This document shows positions 54,407 to 64,000 of a stretch of DNA of 64,000 nucleotides, in pieces; within the stretch, counting starts at the first letter, position 1, and each line of letters begins with the position of its first letter. The translations under genes were made by a program, and so were the position numbers. The DNA comes from Corticimicrobacter populi (lineage in GTDB: Bacteria; Pseudomonadota; Gammaproteobacteria; Burkholderiales; Burkholderiaceae_B): the NCBI RefSeq assembly GCF_003123725.1, contig NZ_QETA01000002.1, positions 310,001 through 374,000 of the forward strand, in the 5' to 3' direction. The notes beneath the pieces were generated by a model. That model saw only the letters and a program-made list of their open reading frames with translations, searched no databases and was not told where the DNA came from.

Positions 54407-55573
54407 ATGCATCGACGAACACTGATTAAACTTGCCGCAAGTTCTGCTGCCTTGACCACCCTTCCGACGCTGGCTGGGTGCTCATCATTGAAAGGAACTG
54501 AATATATGAAATATCGCGGCGTCGTTTATGACGTAGGCCTTACATTTACCGTCGGGCAACCGTATTCCGTTGAGCACTTTGATCCTGTACTGGTTACGCA
54601 CGATATCAAGGCCATCGCTACCGAACTGCATTGCAACGCCATTCGAATCGAAGGTGAGGACATTGATCGACTGATCACTGCCACGCGTATCGCGCATACC
54701 AACGGGCTGAAGGTTTTTTTCAACCCATGGAAGATGAATGTATCAATCGCGGAATTGCCGGCCTATTTTGAGGAGGGCGCACGTGCGGCGGAACAATTAC
54801 GCGCAGAGGGAATTGACCTGGTTTTCGTCGCTGGCTGCGAAATGAGTTTGTTCAACGAAGGAGTTTTTTCAGGCAAGACAATCGTCGAGAGAACACAGGG
54901 CGTAGTGGCCATCATGATGGCAGAACAGGCCAACGACCCGAGCCCAGGCGAGCAGGCAGGGACAATTTTGAACGACACCCTCAAGCGCATCCTCGAGCCT
55001 GTGCGCAAGCAGTTCAAAGGTAGGGTGACCTACTCGGCCGGAATGTGGGAGAAGATCGACTGGAGCCTGTTCGATATCGTCGGCGTGGATCACTATCGCG
55101 CTAGCGAAACTCCCGAGGAATACGTGAAAACACTCGATCACTATCGCCTCGACAAGCCACTCGTGGTCATGGAAGTCGGTTGCTGCGCCTATGAGGGGGC
55201 TGCCAAACTGGGCGCTGGCGGCTTTATGGCGCTGGAGGGGGCCAACCCTGACGGTACAGGTAAATTCAAAGACGGCATTGTGCCCACGCGCAGTGAGCGC
55301 GAGCAAGCTGATTATGTGCAAGAGCAGCTTGAACTGCTGAGCGGCGCGAACATTGATGGGGTGTTCATCTACGTGTTTTCCTTTCCCACCTTTCCGCATG
55401 GAGAGGGGGCGCGGGATTTTGACATGATGAGTTTTTCACTCGTCAAAACCTATCCCAAAGATCACGAGAAAGGTCAGGCAATGCCACCTTGGGAGCCAAA
55501 AGAAGCTTTCTACCGGATTGCTGAGGTGTATCGGAGGTTGGCTTTGCGTGAGTGCGGTCTGGCGTCATCGTAA
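54407..55573 (+). CDS. Tat/lipoprotein-like exported TIM-barrel protein of unknown function
   Basis: 388 residues. The leader MHRRTLIKLAASSAALTTLPTLAGCSS has a twin arginine and a lipobox Cys (25), so it may be Tat-exported and lipid anchored. The rest reads as a (beta/alpha)8 barrel of glycosidase type: HCNAIRIEGEDIDRL, NGLKVFFNPWKM, VAGCEMSLF, DIVGVDHYRASE, PLVVMEVGCCAY (a Glu at the end of a strand) and GVFIYVFSFPTF. Actinobacterial relatives have been labelled abortive-infection proteins without proof. An inner ATG at 54508 with AAGGA upstream would give a cytosolic form. Confidence 0.7.
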   Translation: MHRRTLIKLAASSAALTTLPTLAGCSSLKGTEYMKYRGVVYDVGLTFTVGQPYSVEHFDPVLVTHDIKAIATELHCNAIRIEGEDIDRLITATRIAHTNGLKVFFNPWKMNVSIAELPAYFEEGARAAEQLRAEGIDLVFVAGCEMSLFNEGVFSGKTIVERTQGVVAIMMAEQANDPSPGEQAGTILNDTLKRILEPVRKQFKGRVTYSAGMWEKIDWSLFDIVGVDHYRASETPEEYVKTLDHYRLDKPLVVMEVGCCAYEGAAKLGAGGFMALEGANPDGTGKFKDGIVPTRSEREQADYVQEQLELLSGANIDGVFIYVFSFPTFPHGEGARDFDMMSFSLVKTYPKDHEKGQAMPPWEPKEAFYRIAEVYRRLALRECGLASS

Positions 55574-55574
55574 A

Positions 55575-55606
55575 ACAAAATATGCCAGCCCGAAGGCTGG
55601 CATATT
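55575..55606 (-). terminator. Intrinsic terminator of the desaturase gene
   Basis: AATATGCCAGCC (55579-55590) and GGCTGGCATATT (55595-55606) form a perfect 12-bp stem with a CGAA loop. On the minus strand it is followed by TTTTGTTTTA, so it serves the desaturase gene; it may also stop the plus-strand gene ending at 55573. Confidence 0.9.
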
Positions 55607-55619
55607 GTACGGACCGGAA

Positions 55620-56753
55620 TCAGTGGTTCACGTTGGGGAAGGCCGGTTGCGGGCGTCCCTTGAAGTCCAGCCACTGCTTGTTGGTGAAGTCATACAGTTT
55701 GCAGTAGCGTGCGCACTGGAAGTACCAGCGCCACGAGAACATCTGCACCACGATGCGGCCCGGCAGCATGGTTTCCAGCTTGTGCTGGGCTTCGGGCAGC
55801 CTGTAGAGCGGCACGCTCATGTCCACGTGGTGCGCGGTGTGCACCATGATGTTGTGCAGCAGGCGACGGCCGAAGTACTTGAAGGTCAGGTGCACGGTGG
55901 TCGAGACGAATGGCTGGCAAGCCGCCCATTCTGCCTTGTTCTCGTACCACTCGATCTCGGGGTGGGTGTGCTGGATGTAGATCACCATGCCGATCATGCC
56001 GTTCCAGAAAATGAACGGGATGACGAAGCCAGTCAACAGCAGCAGCCAGACCGACTGGCCGGTGGCCGAGGCTGCCCAGATCAGGCCGGCGATCCAGACG
56101 ATGCCGCCAGCCGTGACCATCAGGCTGTCGAGCGTGAAGATGCGGCGGCGCGTGGGCATCTGGCGAGCGTTGGGGAAGTACATCTTCTTCCACCAGATCT
56201 CGATCAGGTAGTACAGCCAGGGACCCCAGCCGCTGCGGTAGATACGTTCCAGCGCACGGGCGGCAGGCGACAGGGCACGATATTCTTCAGGCGTCTTGGG
56301 GCACCAGACGAAATCGAAACCCTTGAGGTTGGAGTAGCCGTGGTGGACGGTGTTGTGACCGGTTTCCCACAGGCTGTAGGTGGTCAGCGAGGGCAGGAAC
56401 AGCAGCCGACCGACCCAGCGGTTCAGGCGCCGGTTGTCGGTGAAAGCCTGGTGGCAGGCGTCGTGGCCGAGAATGAACAGGCGGCCGATGATGAAACCCA
56501 TCACCATGCCCAGCAGGATCTTGACGGCCAGGTTGTCGAACAGAATGATGCCCGCCAGCGCCAATCCATACAGCGCGAAGTCCAGCACGACCAGCGACAG
56601 GGCAAAGAGGGTGGAGCGGTCTGCCAGGGGTGCGATCCAGTTGCGGATGACTTTACGGTGCGGCAGGGGTTCGCCGGGAGCAATAGGCGTGTCTAGCGGG
56701 TTCAAAGTGCGTCCTGATTTGATATTTCGTATTGACAAGCATGTGCGCGGCAT
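55620..56753 (-). CDS. Membrane fatty-acid desaturase
   Basis: Inner-membrane di-iron desaturase, 377 residues. The three histidine boxes are present: HDACH near 97, HNTVHHGY near 133 and HTAHHVD near 314, with hydrophobic segments between. It resembles the delta-9/omega desaturase group with the N-terminal HRKVIRNWIAPLADRS. ATG at 56753 has no clear ribosome site; a TTG at about 56705 with AGGACG upstream is a real alternative and would remove 16 residues. It would introduce double bonds into phospholipid acyl chains. Confidence 0.88.
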   Translation of the reverse strand: MPRTCLSIRNIKSGRTLNPLDTPIAPGEPLPHRKVIRNWIAPLADRSTLFALSLVVLDFALYGLALAGIILFDNLAVKILLGMVMGFIIGRLFILGHDACHQAFTDNRRLNRWVGRLLFLPSLTTYSLWETGHNTVHHGYSNLKGFDFVWCPKTPEEYRALSPAARALERIYRSGWGPWLYYLIEIWWKKMYFPNARQMPTRRRIFTLDSLMVTAGGIVWIAGLIWAASATGQSVWLLLLTGFVIPFIFWNGMIGMVIYIQHTHPEIEWYENKAEWAACQPFVSTTVHLTFKYFGRRLLHNIMVHTAHHVDMSVPLYRLPEAQHKLETMLPGRIVVQMFSWRWYFQCARYCKLYDFTNKQWLDFKGRPQPAFPNVNH

Positions 56754-57063
56754 AATAGGCGCGCGCCGATATTAGCAGTATGCAGCTTTCAGCTTGATGT
56801 AAACCTTATCACAAGTAGGGGTATGTAAAGGATTGCCGCAGCCTTCCTGTGAGGATGTTACGAAGGGTGGCATTTGGCAATCCGGTGGCCAATTGAGGCA
56901 TGCCGGATTTGGTTTTTTGTCGCTTATTGGGTAATTTAGACAGGTCGCCGTCCTTGCATTTCAGAACTATGATTACATCCTCCATGGCATGGCGTAGAAT
57001 CCCCGCCGCCAGCCGTTTCGCTTTACTTGCTACGGCCGTATTCTTCCTTCCCGCAGGCAGTCA
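56754..57063. other. Intergenic region between desaturase and asmA, with a terminator-like hairpin
   Basis: 310 bases without a gene. ATCCGG-TG-GCC (56880-56890) pairs with GGC-ATG-CCGGAT (56897-56908), followed by TTGGTTTTTT (56909-56918), so it looks like an intrinsic terminator on the plus strand. No plus-strand gene lies before it; an unannotated short RNA or a leader attenuator of the asmA gene would explain it. Confidence 0.45.
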
Positions 57064-59808
57064 ATGAAAAAATGGTTCAAACGGATAGTGATCGGCACTG
57101 CCGCCCTGGCATTGGTCGCAGTGGTCGGTGCCGCACTGTTCCTGCTGACGTTCGATCCGAACACCTACGCACGCAAGCTTGAAGAGGCGGTGCTCGAAAA
57201 ATACCAGCGTGTGCTGACGATCGAGGGTGATGTCGAACTGTCGCTGTTTCCCCGTATCGGGCTGACGCTGACTGGCGTGTCACTGTCGGAGCCGGACAGC
57301 GAGGCGACGTTCGCATCGGTGGATCGGGCGCGGGTTGCCGTGGCGATCTGGCCCCTGCTGTCCAATAGCCTGGTCATCGACAACGTGATGGTCGAAGGCT
57401 TTGGCGTGAATATCGTACGCAACGAGCAAGGACAGCTCAATTTCCAGGATCTGCTCGACGACCCGGCGGATGCGCCGGCAGTCGATGCGCAGGCCGATTC
57501 GAAGACGGAGGATGCCGCTTCTCATGTGGCGGCGTCGGGCAGTGAGCGTGTGCGGCGTTCGACCATGCAGATCGACATTGCCGGCCTGGACCTGCGCCAG
57601 GGCGAGATTGCCTTTGTCGACCAGGCGTCGGGCACCCACGTCAAGCTGGCGAATCTGGCGGCTCTGGCTGGCCGTGTCACTTTTCGCCAGCCTTTCGATT
57701 TCAGCCTCACCGGGCGACTCGAAGGCGATGCGCCGCATACCGATGCCGACCTGACGGCCAATGCCGTCCTGATGCTTGATCCTGATGCCATGAAGTACGC
57801 TGTCCAGAAGCTGGACGTGCAGGTGACGGGTGCGCTGGGGCGGGCCACGGCAGAACCGTTGTCACTGCGCGGTAACCTGACCTACGATGCAGTGGTGCGG
57901 GCATTCCGTATTGGCAGTGGTGAGCTGGCCTTCCGTGGGCAGGTCGAGACCGGTGAGGGGCTGCTTGAGCAGGTAGAGTCTGGCCTGTCGGTGCCTGCTG
58001 CAGAGTTCGACCTGTCTTCCCTGATGCTGTCGGGAGATAAGCTGACTGCTCGCGCCAAGGGGCAGCGCGCGGCCGAGTCCTTTGAGTTTGCGCTGGATCT
58101 GCCCAAGTATGCGCTTGGACTGGGTGAGATACGCGATACGGCAGCAACGGCTCGTTTCCGCCTGTTTGGTGCGGGCCGTACGCTCGATGCGCAGCTTGAT
58201 CTGGCACCGATACAGGGTGAAAAGGGCATCTTCAAGTCGGATAGCCTGTCCATGGATGCCACGCTCGAGCAGCAGGGGCGCAAGGTCGGCATCGCACTGG
58301 TGTCGCCTGCACAGTTCGAGGCCGCTGAGACACATTTCTCCCTACCTGGCCTGACCGGGCAGGTGGTCCTGGAAGCCGATGACGCATCGCTGACCATACC
58401 ACTCGATGCCAATCTTCAGATCAAGGGCAAGGCCGAGGAGCTGGCGCTCGATCTGGCTGCTGTGCTGGAGCCTGCGCCAGCGCCCATTCCTGTTGCCGAA
58501 GCGGCCAGCGATGCTGCCACCGGTGAGACGGCTGCCGAAGTCCCCGAGCCTGCCAAGCCGGCTCCTGTGATCGAGGGGCCGGGGCGTACGGCCGAACTCA
58601 AGGCCACGCTCAGCAAATGGTCTGCCAAGCCTGCATTCGACGTGAATCTGAAAGCTGGCCGACTTGACCTGGATCGACTGCTGCCCTTTGCGGTTGCCTT
58701 TGCCGCGTCCGAGGTGGCGCAACTGCAACCCGAAGAAAATGCCAAGGCGACCGAAGATGAGGCTGCTGGGTCGGCTGAGGTGCCTGCTGCGGGGACGGAT
58801 GCCGAACCTGCAGCCGAACAGCCGGCCGCGTCGCCTGCTGCGGCCGCTCAGGACAAGGATGCGCAGCAACCCGAAAAACCGCGCACGGTATATGCCGGCA
58901 AGGTGCAGCTCGCCGTTCAGCAACTGATCTTCCAGGGGCAGCAGATCGATGATATTTCTGCGCAGGCTACGTTGCGTCCGGATGATCTCCAGGTCAGTCG
59001 TTTCGGTCTGCGTGCCTACGGCAGCGCCCTGACCGGCAAGCTGAGTCTGGGCGGTACGGGTGCCGAACCCGATCAGTGGCATCTGACCCTGCAGGGCAAG
59101 GGGCTGGAAATGCAGCCGCTGCTGTCACACTGGGCTGGATTCGACTACCTGTCCGGGGCCGCTGAGTTGCAGCTCGACCTGCGCGGACAGGGGCTGGAAC
59201 CGGCCTATTGGCTCAATACCCTGTCCGGCAAGGCGCGTTTGCGCATGCCCGATGGCAAACTGCACGGCATTGATCTGGGCGAACTGGCCCGGCTGGATGA
59301 CCTGCTGCAGCGCAAGGGTGTGCTCAGTACCGGCGATGGTGTGGCCCGCCTGACCGAATTCAAGGCGCTCGATGCCGCGCTGACCTTCGACAGTGGCATC
59401 GGCACGATCGATCGGCTGACCTTCTCGCATGCCGCCGTAACCTTCCGCAATTCCAGCGGGCGTCTCGATCTGCCTGCCGGCACGCTGGATCTGACCACGA
59501 CGGCGCGGCTCAACAACGTGTCGATTTCGACGGGGGGCGTTAAAACCTCGGTCAGGCGGCTGGATGTGCCGTTGCGCATTTCCGGGCCGTGGAGTGGCCT
59601 GAACTATCAGGTACAGTGGCAGGGTCTGGCCGAGGGGGCGCTCAAGGGCGCACTGGCACCCCTGCTGCAGGGGCTGTTGCCAGGCAGCGAGCCGGCAGCA
59701 CCGGATGCCGCCGCGACGCAAGCCGAACCGGCCGCATCCGCACCCGGCAGCGCCCGGCAACGCGTGGAAGAGCTGGGCAAGGCGCTCAAGGGTCTGTTCG
59801 GAAAATAA
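57064..59808 (+). CDS. AsmA-family protein
   Basis: 914 residues anchored in the inner membrane by one N-terminal span (IVIGTAALALVAVVGAALFLL, about 8-28), with the remainder periplasmic. The opening FDPNTYARKLEEAVLEKYQRVLTIEGDVELSLFPRIGLTLTGVSLSEP is the AsmA N-terminal domain, and the C-terminal domain with GLEPAYWLNTLSGKARLRMPDGKLHGIDLGEL near 710 is also typical. A Pro/Ala/Glu-rich linker lies at about 475-505 and again at about 555-610. Related proteins bridge the envelope for phospholipid transport. Confidence 0.9.
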   Translation: MKKWFKRIVIGTAALALVAVVGAALFLLTFDPNTYARKLEEAVLEKYQRVLTIEGDVELSLFPRIGLTLTGVSLSEPDSEATFASVDRARVAVAIWPLLSNSLVIDNVMVEGFGVNIVRNEQGQLNFQDLLDDPADAPAVDAQADSKTEDAASHVAASGSERVRRSTMQIDIAGLDLRQGEIAFVDQASGTHVKLANLAALAGRVTFRQPFDFSLTGRLEGDAPHTDADLTANAVLMLDPDAMKYAVQKLDVQVTGALGRATAEPLSLRGNLTYDAVVRAFRIGSGELAFRGQVETGEGLLEQVESGLSVPAAEFDLSSLMLSGDKLTARAKGQRAAESFEFALDLPKYALGLGEIRDTAATARFRLFGAGRTLDAQLDLAPIQGEKGIFKSDSLSMDATLEQQGRKVGIALVSPAQFEAAETHFSLPGLTGQVVLEADDASLTIPLDANLQIKGKAEELALDLAAVLEPAPAPIPVAEAASDAATGETAAEVPEPAKPAPVIEGPGRTAELKATLSKWSAKPAFDVNLKAGRLDLDRLLPFAVAFAASEVAQLQPEENAKATEDEAAGSAEVPAAGTDAEPAAEQPAASPAAAAQDKDAQQPEKPRTVYAGKVQLAVQQLIFQGQQIDDISAQATLRPDDLQVSRFGLRAYGSALTGKLSLGGTGAEPDQWHLTLQGKGLEMQPLLSHWAGFDYLSGAAELQLDLRGQGLEPAYWLNTLSGKARLRMPDGKLHGIDLGELARLDDLLQRKGVLSTGDGVARLTEFKALDAALTFDSGIGTIDRLTFSHAAVTFRNSSGRLDLPAGTLDLTTTARLNNVSISTGGVKTSVRRLDVPLRISGPWSGLNYQVQWQGLAEGALKGALAPLLQGLLPGSEPAAPDAAATQAEPAASAPGSARQRVEELGKALKGLFGK

Positions 59809-60185
59809 ACGGCACGGAGGAGACGCAATGAATCACAAGGCCGACAGTGGGCCAGACGTGCGGGCCAGTCCGCTGCATGGTAGCCGCTATCAAGGGGCTG
59901 CCACCGAGTATGCGGGGCGTTGGGTCATTCTTGATGCTGCCGGACAGATGTTGCTGCCACCCTTGCAACAGCGGGCTGGCGATATCGAGGTGAGTCTGCG
60001 TTTTGGCTACATGGTGCTGCGGGCAGCCGGCATGTTGCGGCTCGACATCCCGCTCGATGTGATTGAGGACGACGACAGTGTGCAACGGCAAGTGCAGTTG
60101 CTGGGTCGCGATATTACGGTAGTCGATGAAGGCGATCTGGCGGCCGCCTGGGTCAGTCAGTGGCTGGATACGCCGGCGAGGCTAT

Positions 60186-61599
<1,414 letters not shown>

Positions 61600-61645
61600 A
61601 CGAAATACCATCCGATTTTCCAAACCGAAATCATACTGCCAGTCC

Positions 61646-62926
61646 ATGTTTAGTTTCCTGAAGCGCAAGAAAACCGCAGAGCCCGCCGGGCAGCCTGCAA
61701 CCGAGCAGGCGCAGGTCGCCGAGACCGCCTTGCCGGCGTTGCAGGCAGACACGGCTGCGTCGGTGCCCGCTGCTGCCGAGGCGCAGGCGATCGTCGCTGC
61801 GCCTGTCTCCGAGGAGCAGGTGGCCTTGCCTGAAGCGATACAGGCCAGTGAGCCGTCCGTGTCGGTGCCGACCCCTGTCGAGACAACTGCCCCGGTCATG
61901 CTCGAACCTGAGGTTGTGCCCGCTGCCGGGCCTGCGGCCATGCCCGGGTTCACGTCCGTGCCTGAACCTTTGCCCGCCGTCGTGCCGGCTGATGCCACCG
62001 AGGCGCAGCCGGCACGCAAATCCTGGCTGGCCCGCTTGCGCAGTGGCCTGTCTCGTACCGGCCAAAACATCAGCCACCTGTTCGTGGGCGTCAAGGTCGA
62101 TGAAAACCTTTTCGAGGAGTTGGAAACAGCCCTGATCATGGCTGACGCCGGCATGGAGGCCACGGAGTCGATGCTGCAAGCCCTGCGGGGCCGAGTCCGC
62201 AAGGAGCGCATCGAGGATGCCGGGCAGGTCAAGGCTGCGCTGGCCGATATCCTGGCTGCGCACCTGGCACCGCTGCAGCAGCGGCTCGATTTGGGGCGGG
62301 CCCGCCCGCTGACGGTCATGATCGCGGGCGTCAACGGCGCGGGCAAGACCACATCGATCGGCAAGCTGGCGCATGATTTCCAGCGTCAGGGGGCCAGCGT
62401 GCTGCTGGCTGCGGGCGATACCTTCCGCGCAGCAGCCCGCGAGCAACTGGTGGCCTGGGGCCAGCGCAACAATGTGGCGGTGATTGCCCAGGATGGTGGC
62501 GACCCTGCCGCAGTGGCATTCGATGCCGTCAATGCCGGGCGCGCACGCGGCATGGGGGTCGTGATGGTGGATACGGCCGGCCGCTTGCCGACCCAACTGC
62601 ACCTGATGGAAGAACTCAAGAAAATCCGGCGTGTCATTGCCAAGGCCGATGCCGAGGCACCGCACGAAGTACTGCTGGTGGTCGATGGCAATACGGGCCA
62701 GAACGCGCTGGCACAGATCAAGGCGTTCGACGAGGCGCTGGGACTGACAGGTTTGGTGGTGACCAAGCTGGATGGCACGGCCAAGGGCGGTATTCTGGCA
62801 GCCGTCGCGGCAGGCAGCCAGGGCGTACGGCCGGTGCCGGTTTACTGGATCGGCGTGGGCGAGGGCATGGAGGATCTCCAGCCCTTCGATGCCCGTGAGT
62901 TTGCGCAGGCGTTGCTGGGCGATTGA
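61646..62926 (+). CDS. ftsY: Signal recognition particle receptor FtsY
   Basis: GTPase that brings ribosome-SRP complexes to the membrane; 426 residues. The N-terminal A domain (about 1-125) is acidic and Pro/Ala/Glu-rich. The NG domain follows: N helices near 130-205, the P-loop GVNGAGKTTSIGKLA near 231-245, DTAGRLPTQLHLM near 310 and TKLDGTAKGG near 373. ATG at 61646 (MFSFLKRKK) is the usual start. Confidence 0.98.
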   Translation: MFSFLKRKKTAEPAGQPATEQAQVAETALPALQADTAASVPAAAEAQAIVAAPVSEEQVALPEAIQASEPSVSVPTPVETTAPVMLEPEVVPAAGPAAMPGFTSVPEPLPAVVPADATEAQPARKSWLARLRSGLSRTGQNISHLFVGVKVDENLFEELETALIMADAGMEATESMLQALRGRVRKERIEDAGQVKAALADILAAHLAPLQQRLDLGRARPLTVMIAGVNGAGKTTSIGKLAHDFQRQGASVLLAAGDTFRAAAREQLVAWGQRNNVAVIAQDGGDPAAVAFDAVNAGRARGMGVVMVDTAGRLPTQLHLMEELKKIRRVIAKADAEAPHEVLLVVDGNTGQNALAQIKAFDEALGLTGLVVTKLDGTAKGGILAAVAAGSQGVRPVPVYWIGVGEGMEDLQPFDAREFAQALLGD

Positions 62927-62992
62927 AGCGGGCGACAGGCACGCCATCCCGATGAGTGCCTTCGGCTCCTCTTCTGGGGGATGGCGTATCTG

Positions 62993-64000
62993 TCAGCGGC
63001 CAAATGGCCGCAATTGCGCCAGGCGACCGAATTCGACCTGGGCTTCCTGGGCCAGCGCATCGAGCCGTGCCGCAATCCAGCCCAGTGCGAACCAGGCCTG
63101 TGGGTGCTGGGCGGTCAGGCTGCGATAGGCTTCGCGGGCCACGACCAGATCATTGAATTCTCCCAGCAGTTCCTGCACGGCCGTCAGGCGCTTGCGATAG
63201 GCGCGTGAGCGGGCGGCCGGCAGCACTGAGGTGGCGAACGAGAGGGCATAGCGCAATCGCTTGCCCCGCTTGCGCAGCTCGTGCTTTTCGGTTTCGCTGA
63301 GGGCCGCAAAACGTGCGCCGTCGCGCACCATGACCAAGTGCCAGCGTTGCAGGCGCTTGCTCAGTCGTCGCCGCAGGGTCGGTGGTGTGCGCAGTTCGCC
63401 CGTTGCTGTCGGCTGGGCGGCAACGGCGCGGGCCACATCGGCCAGATTGCCTTCGGTCGTCGGCGCTGGAACAGGCTGGCGGGTTCCGTTGCGCGCTGCC
63501 GGTGGAATGCCCAGTGTCCAGCCCAGCAGGTCCAGCAGCCAGCCCTGGAAGGCAGGGTCGCTGGCCAGGGTCCGCGGATCGAGGGCCGTGCTGCTGTCGG
63601 CGACGGGTAGCGGGACCGGGGGCATGCCGGCGGCCAGCAGGCGTGGCGTGACGGTGCCGCTCAGGACGTCGCCGTCACGGACATTGCCGAAAGCATTGAA
63701 ATGCCCGCGGATATCCTGGGTCAGGCTGTCGGGCACGGCTTCGACCCAGTCCTGAAACAGTCGCCAGGCCGAGCGCAGTCTGCGGATGCCGACGCGCAAC
63801 TGATGGATGTGTTCAGGACGACCGGCACGATAGTGGCCATCGGTGTCGATCTCGGCCAGGATGGCGGCGTTATGGACGATCTGCTCAAGGCATTCGATGC
63901 CGATGGCCGTGAGGGCGGCAGCCGACGAGGCGTCGCCGTCCAGTTTGACGCTGCAGGCCATGCGCGGAGCCCAGAAAGCCTGGATGGCGGCATGGCGCTG
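62993..64000 (-). CDS. CHAD-domain protein, probably CYTH-CHAD (5' end outside window)
   Basis: The visible 335 residues are in frame to the window edge; the true start is beyond it. It contains a CHAD domain: HIHQLRVGIRRLRSAWRLF near 65-84 and ELRKRGKRLRYALSFATSVL, then KRLTAVQELLGEFND toward the end. Conserved His and basic residues bind polyphosphate-like anions. The residues before the CHAD (AFWAPRMACSVKLDG) match the linker after a CYTH triphosphatase domain in related proteins, so an N-terminal CYTH half is expected outside. Confidence 0.9.
   Translation of the reverse strand, partial: QRHAAIQAFWAPRMACSVKLDGDASSAAALTAIGIECLEQIVHNAAILAEIDTDGHYRAGRPEHIHQLRVGIRRLRSAWRLFQDWVEAVPDSLTQDIRGHFNAFGNVRDGDVLSGTVTPRLLAAGMPPVPLPVADSSTALDPRTLASDPAFQGWLLDLLGWTLGIPPAARNGTRQPVPAPTTEGNLADVARAVAAQPTATGELRTPPTLRRRLSKRLQRWHLVMVRDGARFAALSETEKHELRKRGKRLRYALSFATSVLPAARSRAYRKRLTAVQELLGEFNDLVVAREAYRSLTAQHPQAWFALGWIAARLDALAQEAQVEFGRLAQLRPFGR

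Overview
The window reads as chromosome of a GC-rich betaproteobacterium, most likely order Burkholderiales, family Alcaligenaceae. This is inferred from the gene order nadK-recN opposite hrcA-hemH-grpE-dnaK-dnaJ, bamE-dapB, and rsmD-coaD-ferredoxin opposite ftsY, and from protein similarity by eye; no database search was run. Both ends cut a gene: htpG on the left and a CHAD-domain gene on the right.

Layout. 1-6.2 kb: htpG (partial), a MazEF pair, and a FecI-FecR-TonB receptor iron-uptake module with a possible Fur box. 6.36-19.8 kb: a tRNA-Leu(CAA) whose 3' half is the attachment site of a 13.4 kb integrative mobilizable element. The element carries a tyrosine integrase, a PPP-type phosphatase, a replication-initiator-like gene with a palindrome/iteron cluster inside its coding sequence, a MobC-like protein and a MobP-type relaxase. 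It also holds only three recognisable type IV secretion genes (virB5, eexN, virB6), a structured GC-rich non-coding block, an orphan VbhA-like Fic antitoxin and a two-gene Hachiman defence system (hamA, hamB). A 22-bp copy of the tRNA core closes it at 19802-19823. A decayed second tRNA 3' end at 21841-21895 suggests an older insertion at the same site that left an amidohydrolase gene between the two scars.

21.9-33.2 kb: small transporter, regulator and metabolic genes: LysR with a YdcZ-type transporter, a flavodoxin-fold reductase with TetR and YddG, nhaA behind a candidate nhaA-type riboswitch, an AEC carrier, mogA with a glutamine amidotransferase, an MscS channel, dapB and bamE. 33.2-33.8 kb: two tandem nested palindromes sharing one core. 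33.8-42.5 kb: recN, nadK, hrcA, hemH and the grpE-dnaK-dnaJ chaperone cluster. Sigma32-type promoters of identical geometry (CTTGAN-N14-CCCCAT) precede htpG, grpE and dnaK. 42.5-50.3 kb: two small unknown genes and a TetR-controlled RND tripartite efflux pump. 50.3-56.8 kb: a secreted small protein, an epimerase with a divergent TetR, an Lrp regulator with a divergent MFS exporter, a Tat/lipoprotein-like TIM-barrel protein and a fatty-acid desaturase. 57-64 kb: an AsmA protein, a lone MOSC N-terminal domain, ferredoxin, coaD, rsmD, ftsY and the CHAD protein.

The part most worth attention is the mobilizable element. It lacks VirB4, VirD4 and the rest of a conjugation machine yet keeps the pilus-tip adhesin, the exclusion lipoprotein and the inner-membrane channel subunit. 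That is what one would expect of an element that swaps parts of a helper's secretion system. It also carries anti-phage defence and an antitoxin without its toxin.
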